The notes below the pieces were generated by a model that was not told the origin of the DNA, searched no databases, and saw only the letters and a list, made by a program, of their open reading frames with translations. The position numbers and the translations under genes are program-made. Positions 7,482 through 14,577 of a stretch of 16,205 nt of DNA are shown in pieces (position 1 is the stretch's first letter; each line of letters begins with the position of its first letter). The stretch is from Gammaproteobacteria bacterium (lineage in GTDB: Bacteria > Pseudomonadota > Gammaproteobacteria > Steroidobacterales > GCA-2729495), in the NCBI GenBank assembly GCA_023383735.1, contig JAHDYN010000007.1, forward strand, positions 1 to 16,205, written 5' to 3'.

Positions 7482-10400
7482 CTACATCGCCACGGTTAAC
7501 TTCAGAAGTATCAGTCGCTCCGGAAGGATCCGTGGATTCTCAGGATCAACGTCCTGGAACTTGAAACTTGAATCGAATAGATTGCCTCCCTCCAGACGCA
7601 CGACTCCCCAGCGATTCGGCAATCGATACTGGACATAGCCATCCACCACCCAGAAGTCGTCGTCATCCCGACTCAGATCAAATGGCGGGTTGAAGTCCTG
7701 GAAATTTCCACGCTGATGCACGAACGTGGGGGTCAGGCCAAATGAAAAGCCGTTTGCTGCGTAGTAGCTGGCGTTGAATGGGAACCTGTGCGTCTCCAGG
7801 GTCCTGAACCCGTAGGGCGCGAAATTGTCGTCGTACTCGGCCAGGTCGTACTGGTAGTTCAGGCTTGCCGAGGTATTTGGAGATGGTATCCAGTACAGGT
7901 AGGCGCGGGCATTGGACTCATCCACGCGAGTCGTGACCACCGAAAAACCTGGCTCAGGCGGCGGAGTCTGAATCGCAATCGGAAGATCAATCTTGCGTTT
8001 TGAGACCTCTGCCCCGGCAAACAGGTATTCACCAAAGCGCTGGTCGACGCCAAGACCGTAACGGCGGTCCCGCTCTGCCTCAACGCCGGCAAAGAATTGA
8101 TTGAACCCGCCGACCGCGGTGGGCTCAAGCGAGGGCTGGATGTCGTCGCGGGTTGGCATGGGCGAATTCAGGGTCTGGAATGCGCCAACTCGAACCGTTG
8201 TGTCTGCGGTGGGCCGCCAGATTGCACCGAACTTCGGGCTGATCTCATCCCTGTCATACACGCTACCAGAAATGTTGTCAGAGGCCAGGCCGAGGGTGCC
8301 CACCAGGGTTGGCGTCAGCTCAACACTGAGATAGGCATAGGTACTGAAGTTTTCCGGACGCGTGGTCGTTGTCGAAGAATATGTCTCCTCGAACGGTGGA
8401 TCCGGAATGGGGTACACAAACATCAGATCATTGGTCTGGTCGGCTCCGTAGTACCGCGCACCGGTAACCAGGCTCCAACGGTCCGCGCGGTAAAGCCACT
8501 GCAACTCTCCGACGTAGGCGTCCGAATCGATGCCAAAGACATAGTCTGACGTTCTGCTGAAGTCCGACGGCGAGGCAGTCTGATACGCGAACAACGCCAG
8601 AAGGGTTGAACGATTCGAGAAATTGTGACGAGCACCCAGCTTTACCGAGCTCGAGTCCTCGTCCTGTCGGGGAAGACTGGAATTGTCTGCAGGCTCAAAG
8701 CGCAGGACCAAATCGCCCTCCTCACGATGGGTCGAACGGATCTCCATAAAAAAGCTGGTATCGACCGACTGCTGGAACTGGACGAATGCATTCCCTGTAT
8801 CGACCGTGAGGTCGTTGTTCTCCTGAAAGCCGTCGGTTTCGTAATGGAAGCCGCCAACACTGAATGACCAAGGGCCTTCAATACCAGACAGAACCGAATC
8901 GCCCCCCCACGTCCCCTGATTCCCAACGACAGCCGAAGCCTGGATTGCGAGGCGATCCCGACTGAAGAGTGGATTGAATTCATTGAAGGCAATCGCAGTT
9001 GGCCCTGCATTGTCCAGGACAAAAAGGTTGGCCTCAGCCAGTTGCGGCTGGATTGGAGTCATGTTCTGTGGCTGGAGGATCTGGGACTGGAGCAACTCGT
9101 TAACGCGAGCGATCTCGTGACGGGGCAGAAATGAGTAAATATCTGCCAGCAGGCGATGACCAGAGTAGTCAGCCGGAGCGAGCGCGATGGACTGCCAACC
9201 CTCCCGCAACGCGAGTTCCTCGAAGCCGAGGTTGCGCTCAATCTTTCCGAGTGCGGCGCTTCGCGCCGCCAGATCCTGATCGAGTTCCAAGCGTGAGCGG
9301 TAAACCGCCCGGTTGTCATTGAGTTCAACCGACTTCTGGACACCCAAAATCGCCCCAACGGGATCATTTACGGTCTGCCTCCGAATAGCGTCGTAGAACC
9401 ACGGCGTCGGATCATTTGGATCAAGCCCTTTCGCAATCTCGAACTGCGAAGCCGCGAGCTTGTCGCGCTTCTCGTCGAAGAAAGCCTTGCCCATGTAGCT
9501 CCTGACCAGCGAGTTGTTCGGGTCGAGAATCACGGCGATTTCAATATCCTTCCGTCCCGCCTCCAGCTCGCCATCACGAATTTTTGCCAGTCCAAGCCCA
9601 AGACGCGGCAGCGGTGCATTGGGCTCCAGGCGAATGGCTTCGACAAAAGAATCCCTGGCCGCACCCGGCCGGATGTGGCTGAGTTCCACAAAGCCCAGCA
9701 CCGAATGGGCCAGCGAGAGCTGCGGATCAGCCGCCAGTGCCGCCTTCGCTTCCGCTTCGCTGCGCCCGAATTCACCGGAGGCCAGCCAGAGTTCGGCGAG
9801 TCGTGCGCGCAGCAGCGCGTTATCGGGATGCGCCGCCACCCCCGCTTCCAGGTCGCTGATGGCACCCGGCAGGTCGAAGCGGGCCTGCCGCACATAGGAC
9901 CGCGCGAGCCGGGCAGTGGCGGAATCCGGTGCGGCCGCTACCGCCCGGTCGGCAAGTCCTGCGGCAGCTTCGGTGTCATCGCGGGTAAGCGCAATCACCG
10001 ACTGCCTGGCCAGTACCTCGGCGCTGCCGGGAGCAAGGCCGAGTGCGCTGGTGAGATCGGCTTCGGCCGCAGATACCTGGCCGACAGCGAGCCGCTGTTC
10101 GGCGCGGCCAACATAAAAGTCCACCGATGGCACGGCAGGCTCCGCAGCAGCTGCATCCGGCAAGGGTCCGGTGCCAGTCGGCGGGTAATAGAGCGTCCAC
10201 ACGACCGCATCGCGTGGACGCACGATCTGCTGAAGTACCGGCGGGCTGCCGGCACGGGCCAGCACGCTCTCGCCGGAAGCCGCGGTGGCCGTACCGGCGC
10301 TGTTCTCGACCTTCACGCTGCCTTCGTAGACGATCACGGTGGTGGCATCGCCACTCACGCCCACGAAGAACTCGGTGCCTTCGATACCGGCGTTGGCAAA

Positions 10401-10802
10401 CGGCGTGATGACCCGCAGTGCACGCGGATCGCGACTGATGACGTGTATCGCACCCTTCAGGATGTCGAGCCAGGTGCGCTTGTCGTCGGCCGGCGCGGCA
10501 AAGCTGATGATGGTGCCCTGGTCCACGCTGACCACGGTCTGGTCCGGCAGCTCGAGGGCGGCGCGACTGAAGGCACCGACTTCAAGCACATCGCCGACAC
10601 AGAAGTTCTGCTGCAGGCTTGCCGGCAGCACGCCCGGCATACCGGGCCGGCGCACGACGAGACTGCCCTGCCAGGAGACCAGCCGGGCTATCCAGGCTTC
10701 GCATCGCTGCGAACCCGGCGCCGTCTGGGCATGAACAGGATTTGCAAGAACGGTTGCGCCCAGGATGAGCACAACAAGCAGACAGGAGCGCAGACGCACC
10801 AT
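7482..10802 (-). CDS. FecR domain - TPR - outer-membrane beta-barrel fusion protein
   Basis: A 1106-residue exported protein. Domains in order: signal peptide (1-25, VHA cut), FecR-like domain (about 70-185; DQTVVSVDQGTIISF, TPFANAGIEGTEFFVGVSG and YEGSVKV are typical), tetratricopeptide repeats (about 229-545, with repeated A...L...P.N/A patterns), and a C-terminal part (about 590-1106) made of alternating aromatic/polar strands typical of a TonB-receptor-like barrel (RVGAFQTLNSP, LEGGNLFDSSF, final strand LILLKLTVAM). No plug domain is seen. FecR domains usually signal from the periplasm, but here there is no inner-membrane segment after the signal peptide. The gene follows the cyclase by 148 bases. 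The function is unknown; assembly of a surface polymer or a sensing scaffold are both possible. The 3' part is less GC-rich than the 5' part. Confidence 0.85.
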   Translation of the reverse strand: MVRLRSCLLVVLILGATVLANPVHAQTAPGSQRCEAWIARLVSWQGSLVVRRPGMPGVLPASLQQNFCVGDVLEVGAFSRAALELPDQTVVSVDQGTIISFAAPADDKRTWLDILKGAIHVISRDPRALRVITPFANAGIEGTEFFVGVSGDATTVIVYEGSVKVENSAGTATAASGESVLARAGSPPVLQQIVRPRDAVVWTLYYPPTGTGPLPDAAAAEPAVPSVDFYVGRAEQRLAVGQVSAAEADLTSALGLAPGSAEVLARQSVIALTRDDTEAAAGLADRAVAAAPDSATARLARSYVRQARFDLPGAISDLEAGVAAHPDNALLRARLAELWLASGEFGRSEAEAKAALAADPQLSLAHSVLGFVELSHIRPGAARDSFVEAIRLEPNAPLPRLGLGLAKIRDGELEAGRKDIEIAVILDPNNSLVRSYMGKAFFDEKRDKLAASQFEIAKGLDPNDPTPWFYDAIRRQTVNDPVGAILGVQKSVELNDNRAVYRSRLELDQDLAARSAALGKIERNLGFEELALREGWQSIALAPADYSGHRLLADIYSFLPRHEIARVNELLQSQILQPQNMTPIQPQLAEANLFVLDNAGPTAIAFNEFNPLFSRDRLAIQASAVVGNQGTWGGDSVLSGIEGPWSFSVGGFHYETDGFQENNDLTVDTGNAFVQFQQSVDTSFFMEIRSTHREEGDLVLRFEPADNSSLPRQDEDSSSVKLGARHNFSNRSTLLALFAYQTASPSDFSRTSDYVFGIDSDAYVGELQWLYRADRWSLVTGARYYGADQTNDLMFVYPIPDPPFEETYSSTTTTRPENFSTYAYLSVELTPTLVGTLGLASDNISGSVYDRDEISPKFGAIWRPTADTTVRVGAFQTLNSPMPTRDDIQPSLEPTAVGGFNQFFAGVEAERDRRYGLGVDQRFGEYLFAGAEVSKRKIDLPIAIQTPPPEPGFSVVTTRVDESNARAYLYWIPSPNTSASLNYQYDLAEYDDNFAPYGFRTLETHRFPFNASYYAANGFSFGLTPTFVHQRGNFQDFNPPFDLSRDDDDFWVVDGYVQYRLPNRWGVVRLEGGNLFDSSFKFQDVDPENPRILPERLILLKLTVAM

Positions 10803-10950
10803 CGATAGACCCCCACGTCAAGGTACGAGCAATCTGGTACGGCGCAGGCCCCACGAACGGCGCCGGTATTTTTTTGTTCCTTGGCACCGGAACGATCGCA
10901 GTCTACTGTGCCCTTGCCGCGATGTGCAACGCGGCTTCAAGACAGCCCGA
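10803..10950 (-). promoter_or_regulatory. Leader of the FecR-fusion gene with possible promoter and hairpin
   Basis: This gap between cyclase stop and FecR-fusion start holds a weak minus-strand sigma-70-like pair, TTGCAC (10929-10924) and TAGACT (10905-10900), 18 bases apart. A bulged stem (10838-10845 with 10860-10868) lies next to a seven-T run on the plus strand (10869-10875). On the plus strand this looks like an intrinsic terminator, but no plus-strand gene precedes it; on the minus strand it would be a structured 5' leader. GGGGG upstream of the ATG at 10802 may be the ribosome site. The gap suggests the fusion gene can be transcribed separately. Confidence 0.3.
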
Positions 10951-12510
10951 TCATTTCCCGGACAGGCGCACGGCGCCGTTTTCGAAACTGTCCGCACCGT
11001 TTGCCAGGTAGCGGGCACAGAGTTCTGCATAAAAACGCGACGGCCCGTCATCGGCCTGCTCGCGGTGCAGATCCACGAAGATCTCTGCCGCCGCCTGCCA
11101 GCGACTGTCCCTGAACGCGGCCAGCGCCCTTGCAAAGCGGGCGTGCCGGTCGCCGACCGGCACCGCATGCTGCGCATCCGCGGCCAGCAGTTCGTGGATC
11201 ACCAGCGGCGTGGACTTTCCGGCCAGCAGGAAGGTGCCGAGTTCGCGCGTCAGCAGGCCATCGGTTTCCGCCAGCGTATCGCCCGAGACCAGAATCCGGG
11301 TGCCGAGCAGCTTGTTGAGGCTTTCGATGCGCGAGGCGGTGTTGACGATGTCACCGACCGCGCGAAACTCCATGTGCCCCGCGCCGCCGATGTTGCCCAG
11401 ACGGATGGGCCCGGTGTGCAGGCCAATACGCGTGGGCAACCGCGGCCGGCCCGGCACGGCATTGAAGCGCTCCACGGCGGCAGCCACGGCCAGCGCACCG
11501 ACACAGGCGCGCGCCCGGATCCTGCTGTCCGGCCTGGACACGGCCCAGATCGCCATCATCGAATCACCGACCACATCGGTGACCACACCGCCGCACTTCT
11601 CCACCTCGGCGAACATCGCCGCGTAGTAGGCATTCATCAGCGCTGCAAGTTCTTCCGGCGACAGGGTCTCGGCAAGGCGCGTGTACTGCTCGGCATCGGT
11701 CGCCATGCAGGTGCCGTGCAGGAGTTCGGCATTGGCCTGCAGGTCGCCGAGGTTCTCCATCAGCCGGTCGAGCGCCCGCTTTGGCAAGTAGGTGCCGAGC
11801 GCCTGCATGACCCGCTCACGCTGGTTTCGCGTCTGCAGGTAGTTGGCGACCAGGCCCAGCAGCAGGGCAGCCGGCAGCTGCACAAGCAGGGGCACGAACA
11901 GCGGCAGCCAGATGTTCATGGCGTCGAACACCCACCATGCCCAGGCGCCATACAGCGGCACCGCGAACAGGCTGAAGGCGATCGCCACGAGCGGCGTCAG
12001 CACACGGCAGAACCCGCCGACCAGGAGCCCCCAGAAGCCGACCACGAACAGCTCGGCCGGAAAGGACAGCGGCCTGATCGCCGTGCCATCCAGCATGTTG
12101 CCGATCGCAGTCGCGGCGACTTCCACGCCGCTGATGTCGAGACCGGTGTGGTCGGAGAACACGGAGTAGAAGCCGTCCTTCTGCTCCGGCTGGAACTCGT
12201 CCGAAAATCCGACCAGCACGATCTTGCCGGCCAGGTCAGCCCCCTCCCCGCGCAAGGCCTGCACATAGGGCACCGTGCGCACCGTGCGCACCGGGCCGTA
12301 GTAGTTCAGGTAGCGGGTATCGGCACCCGCATAGAGCTGGAGCAGCGAACGCAATGCGACCGGCTGTGGCGACTGTTGCCAGATGCCCTCCAGGGTCGCC
12401 CGTGCGGCTGCGTCGCCGGTCAGATCTGGCGCTCCGCGAGCACGCCGGCCGGCGTGGCTGGCAGCGATGCCCCGATTTCCGGACAGCTGCGACGCAGATC
12501 GGCATACCAC
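10951..12510 (-). CDS. CHASE2 / class III nucleotide cyclase, C-terminal fragment of a frameshifted gene
   Basis: This frame (open 519 codons from 12510; the real junction lies somewhere in 12420-12510) carries the second half of a CHASE2 sensor (RYLNYYGP, GKIVLVGFS, GVEVAATAIGNML), two or three membrane helices (about 152-222) and a class III cyclase domain (about 262-440). Metal-binding Asp272 (MATDAEQYT) and Asp316 (VVGDSMMAIW) and the transition-state Asn390 and Arg394 (VNTASR) are present. The two substrate-selecting positions differ from canonical adenylate cyclases: the usual Lys is Asp312 and the usual Asp is Arg383. The C-terminal tail (FARALAAFRDSRW...DGPSRFYAELC) is typical of bacterial cyclases of this type. 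By itself the fragment lacks a proper start and half its sensor; with 12420-13127 it would make a protein of roughly 725 residues. Confidence 0.8.
   Translation of the reverse strand: MVCRSASQLSGNRGIAASHAGRRARGAPDLTGDAAARATLEGIWQQSPQPVALRSLLQLYAGADTRYLNYYGPVRTVRTVPYVQALRGEGADLAGKIVLVGFSDEFQPEQKDGFYSVFSDHTGLDISGVEVAATAIGNMLDGTAIRPLSFPAELFVVGFWGLLVGGFCRVLTPLVAIAFSLFAVPLYGAWAWWVFDAMNIWLPLFVPLLVQLPAALLLGLVANYLQTRNQRERVMQALGTYLPKRALDRLMENLGDLQANAELLHGTCMATDAEQYTRLAETLSPEELAALMNAYYAAMFAEVEKCGGVVTDVVGDSMMAIWAVSRPDSRIRARACVGALAVAAAVERFNAVPGRPRLPTRIGLHTGPIRLGNIGGAGHMEFRAVGDIVNTASRIESLNKLLGTRILVSGDTLAETDGLLTRELGTFLLAGKSTPLVIHELLAADAQHAVPVGDRHARFARALAAFRDSRWQAAAEIFVDLHREQADDGPSRFYAELCARYLANGADSFENGAVRLSGK
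12271..12288. repeat. 9-bp tandem duplication inside the CHASE2 coding region
   Basis: CACCGTGCG occurs twice in direct succession (12271-12279 and 12280-12288) and is followed by a partial third copy (CACCG). It is in frame and encodes a doubled Val-Arg-Thr in the CHASE2 domain (GPVRTVRTVPY). Confidence 0.6.
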
Positions 12511-13127
12511 CCGTCAGACTGGTGCAGCATCCATGCCTGAAAGACCGTCGTCGGAAAGGTCGCCACGTTGCCGGCACTGGCCTTGAAGGTCCAGAACTGG
12601 CTGACTCTTACCGGCACCACCGGCAGCGTGAATGGCGCGACCGCCAGCGCACCGGCGGCGAGCGGCGGTACCGGCGGAACGAGCTTTTCCGCCGTCAGCG
12701 TGATGCGGCCATCCTGGCTCGCGCCGAGGGCGGTCTTCTGCACAAACGCGGCCAGCACCACGTTGCCCGCCTGACCAAGCGCCGCAGCAAAGCGCTCATC
12801 GCCGCCAACCGCGGCCGGGCTGTCAAACAACACATCAAAGCCGATCACCGCGGCGCCATCGGCGACCAGGCGTTCAACGAGTTCGGCATGCAGACTTCGC
12901 GGCCACTTCGCCGGCTCGTTCGGCAGGCCGAAGGCATCGCTGGACCGCTTGTCGAGGCCAACCACCACGATGTCGGCCGGTGCCTCGCGCGGGCCCCGCA
13001 TGAGGAACAGGCTGCCGAGTCCGAAGTCCTCCTCCAGGCGCAGCACCGCGGGCACCGCGCCGGCAAGCATGCCAAACACGGTGGCAAGCAGCCCGAACAG
13101 GACAAATTGCCACGACCTGCTCAGCAT
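12420..13127 (-). CDS. CHASE2 sensor, N-terminal fragment of the frameshifted cyclase gene
   Basis: A 235-residue product starting at the ATG at 13127, 18 bases after the upstream regulator's stop. It has a membrane helix (about 7-28, VLFGLLATVFGMLAGAVPAVL) and then the first part of a periplasmic CHASE2 domain (ADIVVVGLDKRSSDAFG, WPRSLHAELVERLVADGAAV, GFDVLFDSPA). It stops at a TGA (12420-12422) in mid-domain, and the domain continues in the -1 frame. Both frames are open in 12420-12510, so the lesion, equal to a one-base deletion, is in that interval. If real, the product would be a tethered half-sensor with no catalytic output; if a sequencing error, the two fragments are one cyclase. Its ribosome site is weak, fitting coupling to the regulator gene. 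Confidence 0.8.
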   Translation of the reverse strand: MLSRSWQFVLFGLLATVFGMLAGAVPAVLRLEEDFGLGSLFLMRGPREAPADIVVVGLDKRSSDAFGLPNEPAKWPRSLHAELVERLVADGAAVIGFDVLFDSPAAVGGDERFAAALGQAGNVVLAAFVQKTALGASQDGRITLTAEKLVPPVPPLAAGALAVAPFTLPVVPVRVSQFWTFKASAGNVATFPTTVFQAWMLHQSDGWYADLRRSCPEIGASLPATPAGVLAERQI

Positions 13128-13145
13128 GAGCGTTGCCGGCCTGCC

Positions 13146-13835
13146 TCAGTCGCGCGCATCGACCACGCCGCGCAGCGCATCGGCGTTGCGGATGACCACC
13201 CGGCCGCGCGCCAGGTCGATCCAGCCACGCTCGCGCCACTGCTGCAGGTGCTGGTTGACGATCTGGCGCGAGACGTTCATGAAGCTGGCGAGATCCGCCT
13301 GCGTGAGGCGCAGGGTAACCAGGCCATCCACGCGCTTGCCATGCTCCTCGGCCAGACGCATGAGTCGCCGTGCCAGGCGCGCAGGGACCGACAGAAATGC
13401 CGCCTCCTCGATGAGGTCGCTGGTCCAGCGCAACCGCTTGCACAACAGCTCGAGCAACGGCAGCGCAAGCTGCGGTTCTTTGGCGATCAGGGCCAGCAGA
13501 TCGGCACGGCGAATCAGGAACAGCTCGGTATCGGTCAGGGCATCGGCGCTGGCCGTACGCGGATGGCCATCGAGGGCCGCGATCTCGCCGAAGCTGTCAC
13601 CGGGCTCGAGGATATTCAGGAACACCTCCTGTCCGCCCGGCGTGCTGGCGCTGATGCGCACCTGACCCGCGATCAGGCCGTACAGCGCGTCACCGGGCTC
13701 GCCCTGGGCAAAGATCCGCGTACCGCTCCGGTAGGACCCGCGGATTGCGAGCGCCGCCAGCTTGTCGATGGCCGGCTCCGGCAGATTGCCAAGCAGCAGG
13801 TTGGCCTTCAATACGGCGCGCGCGGTCAAGGTCAT
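13146..13835 (-). CDS. Crp/Fnr-family transcriptional regulator linked to the cyclase
   Basis: A 229-residue regulator with a cyclic-nucleotide-binding beta roll (about 15-125), a dimer helix and a winged helix-turn-helix (LTQADLASFMNVSRQIVNQH, 177-196). The ATG at 13835 follows AAGGGTG. The nucleotide cassette is conventional: FGE (Glu84) and PRTA (Arg93-Thr94), with the spacing common in the family, so it should bind a cyclic nucleotide. It lies directly upstream of, and probably in one transcript with, the CHASE2 cyclase, suggesting that it reads the signal the cyclase makes. The recognition helix SRQ-x-VNQ has Gln at the position of E. coli Crp Glu181, as in the paralogue at 6342-7043; this predicts an operator different from TGTGA. 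A TGTCA-N6-GGACA dyad lies 31 bases upstream of its start. Confidence 0.94.
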   Translation of the reverse strand: MTLTARAVLKANLLLGNLPEPAIDKLAALAIRGSYRSGTRIFAQGEPGDALYGLIAGQVRISASTPGGQEVFLNILEPGDSFGEIAALDGHPRTASADALTDTELFLIRRADLLALIAKEPQLALPLLELLCKRLRWTSDLIEEAAFLSVPARLARRLMRLAEEHGKRVDGLVTLRLTQADLASFMNVSRQIVNQHLQQWRERGWIDLARGRVVIRNADALRGVVDARD

Positions 13836-13865
13836 GACACCCTTTTCCGATTATTTGCGGCGATG

Positions 13866-13881
13866 TGTCAAGTAGCGGACA
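13866..13881. promoter_or_regulatory. Candidate Crp-family operator upstream of the cyclase-linked regulator
   Basis: TGTCAAGTAGCGGACA has half-sites TGTCA and GGACA six bases apart, differing by one base from the perfect TGTCA-N6-TGACA at 6253. It ends 31 bases upstream of the regulator's ATG. In the minus-strand reading one half-site forms a TTGACA, which would be a perfect -35 hexamer, but no matching -10 follows. A site at this place fits autoregulation. Confidence 0.4.
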
Positions 13882-14120
13882 GAGCGAACCCGTCTACCCG
13901 CCCATTCTCTCCCTGCAGCCAGGGGATTATGGAAGCTGACCAGGCAGGCTCGGTGAATGTGCCCCACGCGTTCCAGCGCCACACCTTATCAGACCAGGAA
14001 TCTCCACTACCTTGTCGGGCCGGTCAGGGTCTGCTGCGACCCACGCCCCCGTCCTCCAGCGGGAGCATTGACCGGACCGGCATCGCTTTGACTGCCGGAC
14101 ACCGGCTATGGGAGCCGTCC
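13882..14120. other. Sparse leader region
   Basis: Apart from the open but unconvincing plus-strand frame that runs through it, I see no gene, no RNA gene and no clear terminator here. The region probably holds the promoter of the leftward regulator and that of the rightward TonB-receptor unit, but no -10/-35 pair is good enough to call. Confidence 0.4.
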
Positions 14121-14408
14121 ATGCGCCTGAACCGCCGACGCCTGATGACCGCGAGTCTGCACGGCTTGCTGTACGCCAGCCTCGCAACGCTGATCACTGC
14201 CGGTTTCAGCTGGACCTTCGTCGGGCCGGTCGCGCGCGGCAGGGACGCCCACGAATTCTGGACAAAGCGGCACCCTTTAGCGACCATGCGCCGGGCACAC
14301 GGACCGGACTCCCTGCATGGACATCAGCAACCCGCACAACCTGCTCGAACCGCGACTGCCGGACAGCGAGCTCAGATTCGGCATCCGCGTCGGGCTGCCA
14401 TCCGCTGA
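14121..14408 (+). CDS. Possible small membrane peptide (doubtful)
   Basis: From the ATG at 14121, which has a good ribosome site (GGGAG, six bases upstream), the frame encodes 95 residues. The first 45 look real: a basic start (MRLNRRRLMTA) and one hydrophobic helix (LLYASLATLITAGFSW). The later part (GQRAQIRHPRRAAIR) is Arg/Pro-rich shadow-like sequence and overlaps the next gene by 92 bases, so the true gene may be shorter, frameshifted or absent. I do not recognise it. If genuine, it is a small inner-membrane protein at the head of the TonB-receptor unit. Confidence 0.3.
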   Translation: MRLNRRRLMTASLHGLLYASLATLITAGFSWTFVGPVARGRDAHEFWTKRHPLATMRRAHGPDSLHGHQQPAQPARTATAGQRAQIRHPRRAAIR

Positions 14409-14565
14409 CCCGCTGCGCGACGTGCTCGGCGCAGGCTGGCATCGCGAGCACTGGTTTGGCACCGCGAGCGAACGCGATGCAGCCCTGCGCGAGATGGCGC
14501 GGCGTCATCCTTTCAGCCGGATCGGTGACACGCCGAGCATCCGCCTGGAAGCCATCCAGCGCTGA
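14317..14565 (+). CDS. Conserved-looking 82-residue hypothetical protein
   Basis: An 82-residue soluble, charged protein without signal peptide or cysteines. Its codon use (G/C in third positions) fits the genome, and it contains compact segments such as FGIRVGLPSADPLRDVLG, HWFGTASERDAALREMARR and PFSRIGDTPSIRLE, which read like a small folded domain. It ends 12 bases before the TonB-dependent receptor, so the two are almost certainly cotranscribed. The ribosome site before the ATG is weak. The sequence gives me the impression of a small family often found near receptors or transporters, but I cannot name a function. Confidence 0.65.
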   Translation: MDISNPHNLLEPRLPDSELRFGIRVGLPSADPLRDVLGAGWHREHWFGTASERDAALREMARRHPFSRIGDTPSIRLEAIQR

Positions 14566-14577
14566 CACTGCCAGGCG

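Noticed and set aside
8902..8908. Run of seven C in the barrel part of the FecR fusion as a phase-variation switch
   Set aside because: The tract is short, lies in an ordinary Trp-Gly-Gly context and the frame is intact; there is no evidence of slippage.
10838..10875. Plus-strand intrinsic terminator (bulged stem plus seven T)
   Set aside because: No plus-strand gene precedes it; noted only as part of the FecR-fusion leader.
12420..12510. Programmed -1 frameshifting in the cyclase gene
   Set aside because: No slippery heptamer in the right frame was seen in the overlap; mutation or sequencing error is simpler.
10765..14408. Long plus-strand open frames (10765-12540 and 12354-14408)
   Set aside because: They are antisense to the cyclase and regulator, whose domains are recognisable. 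Their products are His/Arg/Gln-rich, without domains, as expected for shadow frames in GC-rich DNA.
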